A program made the position numbers and the translations under genes. From positions 80,888-144,887 of the forward strand of contig JAHJIY010000040.1 in assembly GCA_018823175.1 (NCBI GenBank): a stretch of 64,000 nucleotides of DNA. Reading direction: 5' to 3'. The DNA comes from Pseudomonadota bacterium. GTDB taxonomy: Bacteria > Desulfobacterota > Desulfobulbia > Desulfobulbales > JAHJIY01. The notes under the pieces are model-generated. The model did not search any database. It was not told where the DNA came from and saw only the letters and a list, made by a program, of their open reading frames with translations. Positions 16,341-24,637 of the stretch are shown here, piece after piece (within the stretch, counting starts at the first letter, position 1; each line of letters opens with the position of its first letter).

Positions 16341-17632
16341 AATAACTGATTAAACTTGATCTCGGCATCGAGGACCGAAAACAAGCCGCCTGGTTTTCTA
16401 ACCGGCACGCTGGTAAACGGCACCACATCATGGATCCAATGGCACTGCCGGTGGTTTTCCTTAGTGCCGTCAGCCACGGCCAGGGACAAGACATACTGAC
16501 CGGCCAACAGATTGGGCCACTGCTCAATATGAAAAGAAATTTGGTATCTTGAACCGGGAATAAGCGGCGGCGGGTTTTGTTCACAAAAAGCGGTATTATC
16601 ACCCAATATTTCCCGACCCAGACGATCTTTGATGTTATAACCGATGATTGGCTGCGAGACTTCGCTATTGGCTTCGATCACCGCTTCAATCACACAGGGC
16701 TTGCCGGAGAGGACCGTGCTATTGCAAGAACCCTCTGACAACATCCTGACCTCGGTGATCGTTACCCGTTGATCGCCGAATTGCCGAAATCCATCTTTGG
16801 GCTCGACTCCCGCAAGATCAGGACCGACGATATTTTGCGGCGGCAAATCCACCGACACCGGAACGTCAGCCTGGATCGTTTCCTCTATTTTACCCTCTTC
16901 CTCCGACATATATTGCAGATATTTTTCCACCACTAATCTGGGCGTCCCGTCCGCCTGGATCATGCCGTCCTTCAGCCAGATCGCCCGGGAACAGAGTTCA
17001 ATGATCGCGGCAGTATCGTGGGAGACAAAGATGACCGTCCCTTTTTTGCAAAAGTCCTTGATCCTGGCCATACATTTCTGCTGAAAACGGACATCGCCGA
17101 CCGAAAGGGCCTCATCAACGATCAGAATATCAGGCGAGACATTGATTGCGGTGGCAAAGGCTAAGCGGACATACATCCCGCTTGAATACTGTTTCACCGG
17201 TTGATCAATAAAGCGGCCGATGCCGGCAAACTCGACAATATCATCATAACATGCCGTTATCTGGCTGTGACTCAGTCCCATAATCGCCGCCGTGGTATAA
17301 ACATTATCGCGGCCGGAAAACTCCAGATTAAAACCGGCCCCCAGTTCAAGAAGAGCGCTGATCCGGCCATCAATTGCGAGTTCGCCGGTGGTTGGAGTCA
17401 GGGTATTACAGATCATCTGCAGCAGGGTCGACTTCCCCGAGCCGTTGGAGCCGATAATGCCGACCGTTTCTCCCGCCTCAATCGCAAAGGAAACGTCCTT
17501 GAGGGCCCAGAACTCATTAAAGAAGGTCTTCCGATTTCGCCACAGGGCCTGTTTCAAGCGGTCGATCGGACGTTTATATACCGGGTAGCATTTCCCGAGA
17601 TTGACCGCTTTAATCACATGATTATTTGACAT
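16328..17632 (-). CDS. wzt: O-antigen/polysaccharide ABC exporter, ATP-binding subunit with Wzt-type C-terminal domain
   Basis: 434 aa. The nucleotide-binding domain (1-250) has Walker A GSNGSGKSTLL, signature YSSGMYVRLAFA, Walker B DILIVDEAL and an H-loop (VSHDTAAI). The C-terminal beta-sandwich (about 290-434; NIKDRLGREILGDNTAF region) matches the glycan-recognition domain of Wzt proteins that bind capped O-antigen. Energises export of undecaprenyl-linked polysaccharide with Wzm, encoded 21 nt upstream. The final residues (LLSDK) and stop are encoded by a heptanucleotide repeat. Confidence 0.92.
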   Translation of the reverse strand: MSNNHVIKAVNLGKCYPVYKRPIDRLKQALWRNRKTFFNEFWALKDVSFAIEAGETVGIIGSNGSGKSTLLQMICNTLTPTTGELAIDGRISALLELGAGFNLEFSGRDNVYTTAAIMGLSHSQITACYDDIVEFAGIGRFIDQPVKQYSSGMYVRLAFATAINVSPDILIVDEALSVGDVRFQQKCMARIKDFCKKGTVIFVSHDTAAIIELCSRAIWLKDGMIQADGTPRLVVEKYLQYMSEEEGKIEETIQADVPVSVDLPPQNIVGPDLAGVEPKDGFRQFGDQRVTITEVRMLSEGSCNSTVLSGKPCVIEAVIEANSEVSQPIIGYNIKDRLGREILGDNTAFCEQNPPPLIPGSRYQISFHIEQWPNLLAGQYVLSLAVADGTKENHRQCHWIHDVVPFTSVPVRKPGGLFSVLDAEIKFNQLLSDK

Positions 17633-17653
17633 AGATAAATCTCAGCACAAAAT

Positions 17654-18514
17654 TTATAGCACATCGGCAAAGGCTCTTTTGCTCTTGTAAAACCAGATAA
17701 ATCCCAAGGTAAAAACAACCAGAGCAAGGGTGAAATCAGCCATATACCATGAAAGATCAGGAAGCTGACCCCACAGTACAACCTTGCGGGCATCGTCGAC
17801 AAAAACGGCAATAGGATTGAGTTGACAGAAAAAACGGTATTGTTCCGGAATGGCGGTGATCGGATAAATAATCGGAGACATGAAGAAAAGAACCGTGGTG
17901 ATAATCCCGATCGAGGCATTGATGTCCCGGATAAAAACCCCCAGCGAGGCCAGAAAATAGGCAAACCCCAGGCTGAACATCATAACCGGCAGCCAGACCA
18001 TGGGCAGAAGCAGGATCGTCCAGTAAAGAGGATGACCCGTCAAAATGATGCCAACGATCAGGACCAGCAGGCTGAACAGGTTATTAACCAGAACATTGAA
18101 AAAGGTGACGAGCGGCAGAATCTCCAGCGGGAACACCACCTTCTTCACATAATTTACATTGCCAAGGACAAGAGACGGCGCCATGTTGGCAACTTCAGCG
18201 AAGATATTGAAGGTGATCATCCCCATGAATAGGGTCAGGGCAAAAGTTGTTCTGCTTTCGTCGGGTGAAACGCCCCATTTTGCCTTGAAAATTACGGAGA
18301 AGACAAAGGTATAAACAGTGAGCATCAAGAGGGGCTGGAGAAAGGCCCAGCCCAGGCCAAGGAATGAGCCCTTAAACCGGTTCAGGATCTCCCGTTTAGT
18401 CAGTTGGGTAATCAGATGCTTATATTGCCAGAGGTGAACAAAAATCCTGACCGGGTTGAAAAAATGTCTGATTTTCTCCGGCTGGGACGAAATTTTCTGA
18501 GTGAGGGAATTCAT
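17654..18514 (-). CDS. wzm: O-antigen/polysaccharide ABC exporter, permease subunit
   Basis: 286 aa, ABC-2-type permease with six membrane helices. The N-terminal cytoplasmic segment HLITQLTKREILNRFKGSFLG and GWAFLQPLLMLTVYTFVFS are typical of Wzm/KpsM-like proteins. Forms the channel for export of lipid-linked polysaccharide with the Wzt subunit encoded next. Confidence 0.93.
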   Translation of the reverse strand: MNSLTQKISSQPEKIRHFFNPVRIFVHLWQYKHLITQLTKREILNRFKGSFLGLGWAFLQPLLMLTVYTFVFSVIFKAKWGVSPDESRTTFALTLFMGMITFNIFAEVANMAPSLVLGNVNYVKKVVFPLEILPLVTFFNVLVNNLFSLLVLIVGIILTGHPLYWTILLLPMVWLPVMMFSLGFAYFLASLGVFIRDINASIGIITTVLFFMSPIIYPITAIPEQYRFFCQLNPIAVFVDDARKVVLWGQLPDLSWYMADFTLALVVFTLGFIWFYKSKRAFADVL

Positions 18515-18668
18515 TATCTTTTATCAATTAGATTTCATGAATGATTCTTCGCAGCAGCGGAGATGAAAATATGATTGCCGTGGGATAAAGACCCCTGAAC
18601 TTACACCAAGATGATCAAAACCGGCAAGATAAATAGTCTTGTCACGAAGGCTTGACCCCAGACACCAT

Positions 18669-19619
18669 CTACAATGAAGCCATAATGTCCAGAAGCTCCT
18701 TGGCCCGCACGGTATAGGTATGATCACGGAGCGTTCTTTTTTGAGCCGCTTCGGCAATAGCAGCGGTTTTTTCCGGTGAGTTTAGTAACTCGACAACCTT
18801 CTCTTTAAAATCCCGAGACGAATCAAAAAGAATTATTTCTTTATCCGGTTCGTAGTAATCGGTAATTTCCAGACTGTCGGCAAAATAAAGCTGCACCGTG
18901 CCGGCCATTGCCGCCTCAAAGGTCCTCGGGCCCGGAGTAGAGGGGGTCAACTGGTAGCATTTATTGGCGTAATGCAGATTACGTCCTAAATTAAGAGTCA
19001 GATGCGAGGCGGCGTAATAATCAGAAAGCTGCTTGTTGGGAATCCGTTTATTTTTGGTAAACGGGAATCTGCCGATATCCCAGCCATCACCAAAAATTTG
19101 CGTATTATATTCCTGAAGCACCGATTTCAATCCGTCCAGCATCAGTGTCCGGTTATCAAAGGCAACCCCGCAGAAAAAAATATCAATCGTCTTCTCGCCG
19201 CTCAGCGGCCGATAATGAGCCTCTTTATGGGCGGCCATCGGCAGGTGGAAAACCCGGTCCCGGCCATAATGGCGACTTGCCCAGCGATCATTGGTGAAAA
19301 TCGCATCCGCATAGTCGACCACCTTATATTTATAATCAAATTCATAGGGATCGTCATGCAGCCAAAAAATAAGGGCGGCGCCGTGCTTGGTACAGGTTTG
19401 TCTTAAAGCACCGTATTCGGACTCATGGGGCATACACGAACCAAAAACGATAACCAGATCAGGCTTGAATGTCCCGGTCAAATCTTCGCACAGGAAGAGA
19501 TCGGTCTCCTTGACATTATCCGCGCCGATTATTTCAGAAAATCCGGCGACCAGATAATTGCGCATCATCAAGTTATTGTTTATCCGGTCCGGCATGGCTC
19601 CGGTGATCAGCACCCTCAT
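18669..19619 (-). CDS. CgeB-type glycosyltransferase
   Basis: 316 aa from the ATG at 19619 (MRVLITGAMPDR); the track TTG at 19631 adds four residues. The Rossmann-like N-terminal half (LVIVFGSCMPHESEYG, FWLHDDPYEFDYKYK) and C-terminal motif TPGPRTFEAAMAG...YYEPDKEIILF fit the CgeB/Glyco_trans_1_2 family. Strongly similar in layout to the first half of the next gene upstream, so they are probable paralogues. Likely adds a sugar to the ABC-exported polysaccharide; donor unknown. Confidence 0.75.
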   Translation of the reverse strand: MRVLITGAMPDRINNNLMMRNYLVAGFSEIIGADNVKETDLFLCEDLTGTFKPDLVIVFGSCMPHESEYGALRQTCTKHGAALIFWLHDDPYEFDYKYKVVDYADAIFTNDRWASRHYGRDRVFHLPMAAHKEAHYRPLSGEKTIDIFFCGVAFDNRTLMLDGLKSVLQEYNTQIFGDGWDIGRFPFTKNKRIPNKQLSDYYAASHLTLNLGRNLHYANKCYQLTPSTPGPRTFEAAMAGTVQLYFADSLEITDYYEPDKEIILFDSSRDFKEKVVELLNSPEKTAAIAEAAQKRTLRDHTYTVRAKELLDIMASL

Positions 19620-19635
19620 GTCTTGCCCCAATTTA

Positions 19636-22104
19636 TTAAACGGTTAAACGTTTTCTAAGTTCAAAGATGATTCGGCGGATCAACATCTTCAAGCCGAAGG
19701 TCCGGTAATAATTAAGAACCACTCGATAAAGCGGAATATTGCCCGGGATCCTGATCTGGCCCTGAGTCATTTCCTTAAACATCATATCGGCGTTCGCGCG
19801 CCAGTCATTGATCGTCAGACTGATGCCGCAATCAAGCAGGGTCAGGAAGCCATGGGTTCCGGGATCAGGCTCGATTGGCGCATATTGTTTCAACAACCGG
19901 TGATAGTTACCGGCCATCCAGCTGCCATGTTGCGCCGCCTTGACCCACAAGTCCTGATTGATATTGGCCCGCAATTTTTCAAGGATTGAACGATCACTGA
20001 TTATTTTCAGAATTTCATGGGCAACATGACCGGGACTATTGACCGGCACCTTCAGGCCATTATGATTATGACTGACCCGTTCGCCCAAGGCGCCGATATC
20101 GGTCACAATCGGAACGACCCCCTGCTGCCAGGCTTCGGAGATGGTAATGCAGAAAGTTTCCGGCCATACGGCCAGATGCAGCGACAGATCGAGACCGGCC
20201 AGTTGTTCCTGTAAATAATCGACCTGATATGAGCCATGCACCGTGAGATGGGCCAGCTGCAACTTTTCAAAAATACTCTTGTAGGGCTGGACGATTTGAC
20301 CAAGAACATGGAAATGAATATCTTCATGGCGCAGCTGATTAATCACGTGGATCACATCATCCGCCCCTTTCATGTGGGTAAAATTACCGATAATCCCGAC
20401 CTGGAGAGTTTTATCCTTTCTCTCTCGCCGGGCAGGAAGCTGATGGTCCCGTAAAGGAATGCCGGCGATTTCAATTTTATTGTTCTGGGCGATGTCCGGA
20501 TAAATCCCGCTAATCATCTCGGTGGTAGTTTTCGAGTTGGCATGGATCATACTGACCGAGTTCAGCATCTTCGAAATAAACCCCCGCCGCAAATACTGGC
20601 TGCCGTGATTATTACTGGCATTGAGACAGATTTCACAGCTAACCGGCGGGATATTGAGCACATCACAGAATCGTTTTCGATAATCAAGCAGATTAAAGGC
20701 ATGACAGATTAAAAAGTAATCATGGATGCTGAGAATAGTCGGCACGCCAAGGGCCTTGGCGATAAAAGGCAGCGAAAGAATCTGCCGGTAAAAATGGTGA
20801 AAATGGACCAGGGCGACTTGATATTTAATTAGCAGCCGGCCAAATTCCTTCTCCCGATGGGGGCAGGTAAAACGACTATCGCCGATTTCCTCGGTAAAGG
20901 ATATTTTTTCGAGTTCATTATAATTATCGTCAAGCACTGAATAAGTGGTGCTGCTCTGGGCCGCGGAATCCGGGACAAAAAAGATAAAATTAAACTCATC
21001 CTTCAGCTGATCCAGGATAATACCGGCGTAGATTTCAACCCCGCCGTATGGTTTAATCCCCTCCACATTATGGATGACAAACATGATAGTCGGTTTTACC
21101 GGGATCTCTTTTCCTGCGGCCATAACTTGAGATGCCTGGGGACTGAGCAAGGCCGCATCCCGTAACAGAATGTCGATCCGGCTGCGATAAGTATGCAAGG
21201 CCAGGGCCTTCTGCTGGGCCTGTCGGGCGATTTTGATCCGCAGATCGGGGTTTGCAAGGTAAAACCTGATCTTCTCCAGGCAATCCTCGTGAGTTGAATA
21301 TGCAACAAATTCCTGGTCGGCGGCAAAATATTTACTGATCGACGGCGAACTTTGATCAACCAGCTGAAACCCACCGGCCATCGCGGTTTCAAAAAGCCGG
21401 GGCCCCGGAGTCTGGGCCTTGTCAATATTACCGGAGGCGGAAAATTCCCGTTCCATCATCAGAGAAATTCGACTGCGATTACTGAATCTGGCAAGTTCGG
21501 TATTCGGAGTCCGCCAGTTATAACTGAATGGGGCCGCCTCCAGGTTAACCGCAGGAAGATGCGGGTTGCCGGGCAAAGCAATTTTGTACTTATAACCCTG
21601 GAGTTGATCCTCTATTTTTTTTATAAAGGAAACCCGATTGGGCCAGGCGGTACCGACAAAAAGCAGATCATAATAATAGTCCTGATCGTCGGCAAGTACT
21701 TCATGCCAGTGCAATGAAGGGCTGGCCGCCAGGGGCAGATGACGCCCCTTCTTTCCGTACGAATCGACACTTCCTTCGTCATTGGTGTAGACCAGATCAA
21801 AGATGGCCGCGTTTTTCAGGTTGACCGAATTTTCATATGGATCTTCAGTGAACCAGACCAGGCTTCTGGTGCAGATTGCGGCCAATCGCCGACAAATAAT
21901 CGGATCAATTTCTTCCCCGCCGTAAGCGATAAAAAGATTGCACCGGCTCTCAACCGCCCGATGAATCGCACTGCCATAATCGGCATTGATCACGAAATCA
22001 ACATCCGGATGCTGTTTTAACGCTTCCTCAATTGCGAGGCAGATATAATAGTTCGGGTCACTTCTCTTGGTATCAAGAAGAAGGATTCGCCATTTTTTCG
22101 ACAT
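19636..22104 (-). CDS. Two-domain glycosyltransferase (CgeB-like plus GT4)
   Basis: 822 aa. Residues 1 to about 330 are a CgeB-like unit (VWFTEDPYENSVNL, TPGPRLFETAMAGGFQL). Residues about 340-760 are a GT4-type transferase (VIHNVEGIKPYGGVEIYAG, VGIIGNFTHMKGADDVIHVI, WPETFCITISEAWQQGVVP). Both halves appear complete, so one polypeptide may add two sugars in sequence. A C-terminal region of about 60 residues is of unknown role. Lies 16 nt from the following CgeB-like gene. Confidence 0.8.
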   Translation of the reverse strand: MSKKWRILLLDTKRSDPNYYICLAIEEALKQHPDVDFVINADYGSAIHRAVESRCNLFIAYGGEEIDPIICRRLAAICTRSLVWFTEDPYENSVNLKNAAIFDLVYTNDEGSVDSYGKKGRHLPLAASPSLHWHEVLADDQDYYYDLLFVGTAWPNRVSFIKKIEDQLQGYKYKIALPGNPHLPAVNLEAAPFSYNWRTPNTELARFSNRSRISLMMEREFSASGNIDKAQTPGPRLFETAMAGGFQLVDQSSPSISKYFAADQEFVAYSTHEDCLEKIRFYLANPDLRIKIARQAQQKALALHTYRSRIDILLRDAALLSPQASQVMAAGKEIPVKPTIMFVIHNVEGIKPYGGVEIYAGIILDQLKDEFNFIFFVPDSAAQSSTTYSVLDDNYNELEKISFTEEIGDSRFTCPHREKEFGRLLIKYQVALVHFHHFYRQILSLPFIAKALGVPTILSIHDYFLICHAFNLLDYRKRFCDVLNIPPVSCEICLNASNNHGSQYLRRGFISKMLNSVSMIHANSKTTTEMISGIYPDIAQNNKIEIAGIPLRDHQLPARRERKDKTLQVGIIGNFTHMKGADDVIHVINQLRHEDIHFHVLGQIVQPYKSIFEKLQLAHLTVHGSYQVDYLQEQLAGLDLSLHLAVWPETFCITISEAWQQGVVPIVTDIGALGERVSHNHNGLKVPVNSPGHVAHEILKIISDRSILEKLRANINQDLWVKAAQHGSWMAGNYHRLLKQYAPIEPDPGTHGFLTLLDCGISLTINDWRANADMMFKEMTQGQIRIPGNIPLYRVVLNYYRTFGLKMLIRRIIFELRKRLTV

Positions 22105-22138
22105 GCGCTGTATAAACTCTCTCAGAATGACTGCAGGA

Positions 22139-23257
22139 TTATTTTTTCAACTTTTTCAGATCAGGAAAAGTTAATGTGAGAATCCGGATCAACAATGATT
22201 TTCTGGAATGAAACAAACCGGTGAACAATTCATTTTGCTGGCTAAGCCTGATTACCTGTTCCTCAAGATCATGGACCTGCTGGTCCCGTTCGTTAAGCAT
22301 GTAAACGATTTTTTCTTTATCAAGAAGTTGCTGGTTTTTTTCGTGAATCAGCACATCCTTTTCATGAATAATGGAATTTAATTCCTGGATAACGGCATGA
22401 ATTTTTTGAATATCCTCATTTAATCTCTGAACAAGTCCGTCTTTGTCCTGAATAACTTGGTCCTGGCCAATTATGGTCTGATCCTTTTGGGACAAAAGTT
22501 CTGAAAAATAAAGATGTTGTTCCTGATGGCTGAGTCGTTCTTTCTGCAATTCCCGGGTCAGAAACTGGTTGTTGACCGCTTCGCCAAGACGGGAAAAAAA
22601 TTGCCGAACCAGATCCGGGTTCAGGTTGCAATATTCCATAAATTGAGTGAACTCTTCCGGGCATTTTGAGCCGACCTGCAAGATGCCAAGGCCGGAGCTG
22701 TGCTCAAAGGCAAACGATTTGAAACGCAGAGAAATCTCCTCCCAGAATTTCCAGACGCCATAGTCAGCAATTTCAACTTTGGTATCGTGGAAAAGAACAA
22801 CTGCCCGTTCACTGAGTTTAGGCAACCAGGTTTCAAAATCATGCTTGACCGCTTCGTAGGTATGAAGACCGTCAATGTGGAGAAGATCAATCGAGCCATC
22901 GGCAAAATCGGCGAGGGCCGCATCAAAATAGGCCTGTTTCAGGGTTGAGAATTCACCATATCTGATATCGTGATAGCCCTTTAATTCACGCAGGATATTG
23001 TCGCCATATTCCCCGGCCTGGTGGTCCCCGACCCATGAATCAACCGCGACACATTTTGTTTCAGTCTGCAGTGCTTTAACACTCTGACAAAAAGCACAAT
23101 AAGAATCTCCCTGATGAGTTCCAAGCTCAACAAAAAGACGCGGGCGCAATAATTCGACCAGAAAAAAAGCGAAGGGAATATGGCCATGCCAGGCATATAC
23201 ATTCGACAGGTATTCCGGCTTATTGAATGTATATTGGCAGTTCAACAGATTAAACAT
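22139..23257 (-). CDS. SAM-dependent methyltransferase with long C-terminal coiled coil
   Basis: About 372 aa from the ATG at 23257 (MFNLLNCQYTF); the track start at 23290 is upstream and unsupported. The methyltransferase domain spans about 25-205 (RLFVELGTHQGDSYCAF SAM loop, CVAVDSWVGDH, DLLHIDGLHTYEAVKHDFE, VLFHDT). Residues about 235-350 are an uninterrupted heptad coiled coil with repeated IHEKD/LIHEKNQQLLDKEK units. The C-terminus is basic (FPDLKKLKK). First gene of the wzm-wzt operon; may cap and measure the glycan chain (see findings). Confidence 0.8.
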   Translation of the reverse strand: MFNLLNCQYTFNKPEYLSNVYAWHGHIPFAFFLVELLRPRLFVELGTHQGDSYCAFCQSVKALQTETKCVAVDSWVGDHQAGEYGDNILRELKGYHDIRYGEFSTLKQAYFDAALADFADGSIDLLHIDGLHTYEAVKHDFETWLPKLSERAVVLFHDTKVEIADYGVWKFWEEISLRFKSFAFEHSSGLGILQVGSKCPEEFTQFMEYCNLNPDLVRQFFSRLGEAVNNQFLTRELQKERLSHQEQHLYFSELLSQKDQTIIGQDQVIQDKDGLVQRLNEDIQKIHAVIQELNSIIHEKDVLIHEKNQQLLDKEKIVYMLNERDQQVHDLEEQVIRLSQQNELFTGLFHSRKSLLIRILTLTFPDLKKLKK

Positions 23258-23770
23258 CTTTGCGGTCTCATAGTTTTGCCGACAACGCAAACCTCACAAA
23301 ATCAAGATTGCGGCGACAGCGGGTTACATCAACTCAATTAAATCGCGTCATTTAATTTCAGGAAAGGACAATATAACACAGGAAGATCTTCCGACCTTTA
23401 TTTATCAATTTTTTACTGAAAATTAACAAGAAAACAAGTGATTGAACACGAAATTATTCGTAATTAATTCAGGAGGAAACTTCGCCAAGTTGTTACATTT
23501 TATTTCATGATCTGTCAATATTTATAGCTTAACCGGACGAAACAATTACCAAAATCAAAATCACAATCCGCCAAAGCTCGCGCCCCGGCGGAGGGATCAA
23601 ACAAAGACGAGGCCCGCCGGGCAATAATCGACCTGATTACTCAAGATAAGAATGCGGCGATCAGCTTATCTTTTTTACCCTTGTTCCTGACGGGCACGAC
23701 ATGTTAGTGTGCCGGGTTATCTACTAAAGAATAAACCTTATCAAACCTAATAAAATGTGAAGAAATTACT
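23258..23770. other. Intergenic region between divergent methyltransferase genes
   Basis: 513 nt, mostly AT-rich, presumably carrying the divergent promoters for the wzm-wzt operon and the + strand methyltransferase. No credible ORF. Includes a terminator-like hairpin at 23643-23676. Confidence 0.5.
23643..23676 (+). terminator. Intrinsic terminator-like hairpin in leader
   Basis: AAGATAAG / CTTATCTT stem with a 14-nt loop running into TTTTTT on the + strand. No + strand gene precedes it, so it could be an attenuator in the leader of the next gene or the end of a small RNA. Confidence 0.5.
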
Positions 23771-24370
23771 ATGCATCAGAGTTCATATGCCAACATGCTT
23801 GCTTTTCGACAAAAATATCTTGCCGCCAGACGGGATGAAACATTACAGATTTTAGATATCGGCAGTTACGATGTTAACGGTTCATATAAAGCTATTTTCA
23901 ATGAGGAAAAATGGTGCTACCGCGGGGTTGATATCAGTGAAGGACCGAATGTCTCGGTAATTTTATCCGACCTCTATAACTGGCGAGAAATCAAATCTAG
24001 CACAATTGATCTGGTCATTTCCGGCCAGGCCTTTGAACATATCGAATATGTCTGGCTGACCATGCTTGAAATATATCGGGTCCTCAAGCCCGGCGGCCTT
24101 TGCTGTATCATCGCCCCTTCCGGCGGCGAAGAACACCGCTATCCCGTGGACTGCTGGCGATTTTACGGCGACGGTTTTAAAGCGCTGGCCCGCTACGCCT
24201 CCCTGGACCTGGTGGAAGTCTATACCCAGGAACAGGCCGGCGACTTTTCCGACGACAGTAATAGCTGGAAAGATACGGTTTTTATCGGCAAAAAACCTTG
24301 CTTTAATTTGTTGACCGCCGGCAAGGCCCGACTGAAGCATCTGCTGATCCGCAAATTAAGTAAATCCTGA
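23771..24370 (+). CDS. Class I SAM-dependent methyltransferase
   Basis: 199 aa. Motif I LQILDIGSYDVNGSY, motif II region GVDISEGPNVSVILSDLYNW, and SGQAFEHIEYVWLTMLEIYRVLKPGG typical of Methyltransf_11 enzymes. Single gene opposite to the O-antigen operons; may methylate a surface sugar, but substrate cannot be told. Its stop codon lies inside the left arm of an inverted repeat (24366-24499). Confidence 0.85.
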   Translation: MHQSSYANMLAFRQKYLAARRDETLQILDIGSYDVNGSYKAIFNEEKWCYRGVDISEGPNVSVILSDLYNWREIKSSTIDLVISGQAFEHIEYVWLTMLEIYRVLKPGGLCCIIAPSGGEEHRYPVDCWRFYGDGFKALARYASLDLVEVYTQEQAGDFSDDSNSWKDTVFIGKKPCFNLLTAGKARLKHLLIRKLSKS

Positions 24371-24499
24371 ATCCGTGACGGCTTAGAGCTGTTTATCAGA
24401 TCAGGTGGTTGTAGTTGCGTCAAAAATACTTGTTCAGCCGCGGGGATAGATATTCACCCGCCGCCCAACGGGGCGCCCGAGAGCGCTCACGGATTCAGG
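24366..24499. repeat. 134-nt element bounded by perfect 13-bp inverted repeats
   Basis: CCTGAATCCGTGA at 24366-24378 and TCACGGATTCAGG at 24487-24499. The left arm overlaps the stop codon of the preceding methyltransferase. The interior has GC-rich short hairpins and no ORF. Could be a miniature transposable element or a bidirectional terminator. Confidence 0.6.
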
Positions 24500-24637
24500 T
24501 TAATGAATTCGGCGCTGCAAACAGAAAAACGGTCTATTTAAAATTGGCTATGGCAAGTCCACTGAATTAGGTCTATATTTCATTGACATAATTTCACAGG
24601 TATTCTTTTTTACCGGAATGTCGAAAGGAGGCTGACC

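Noticed and set aside
18524-18757. 77-aa minus-strand ORF between wzm and the CgeB-like gene
   Set aside because: Overlaps the real 3' end of the glycosyltransferase gene in another frame; no motif.
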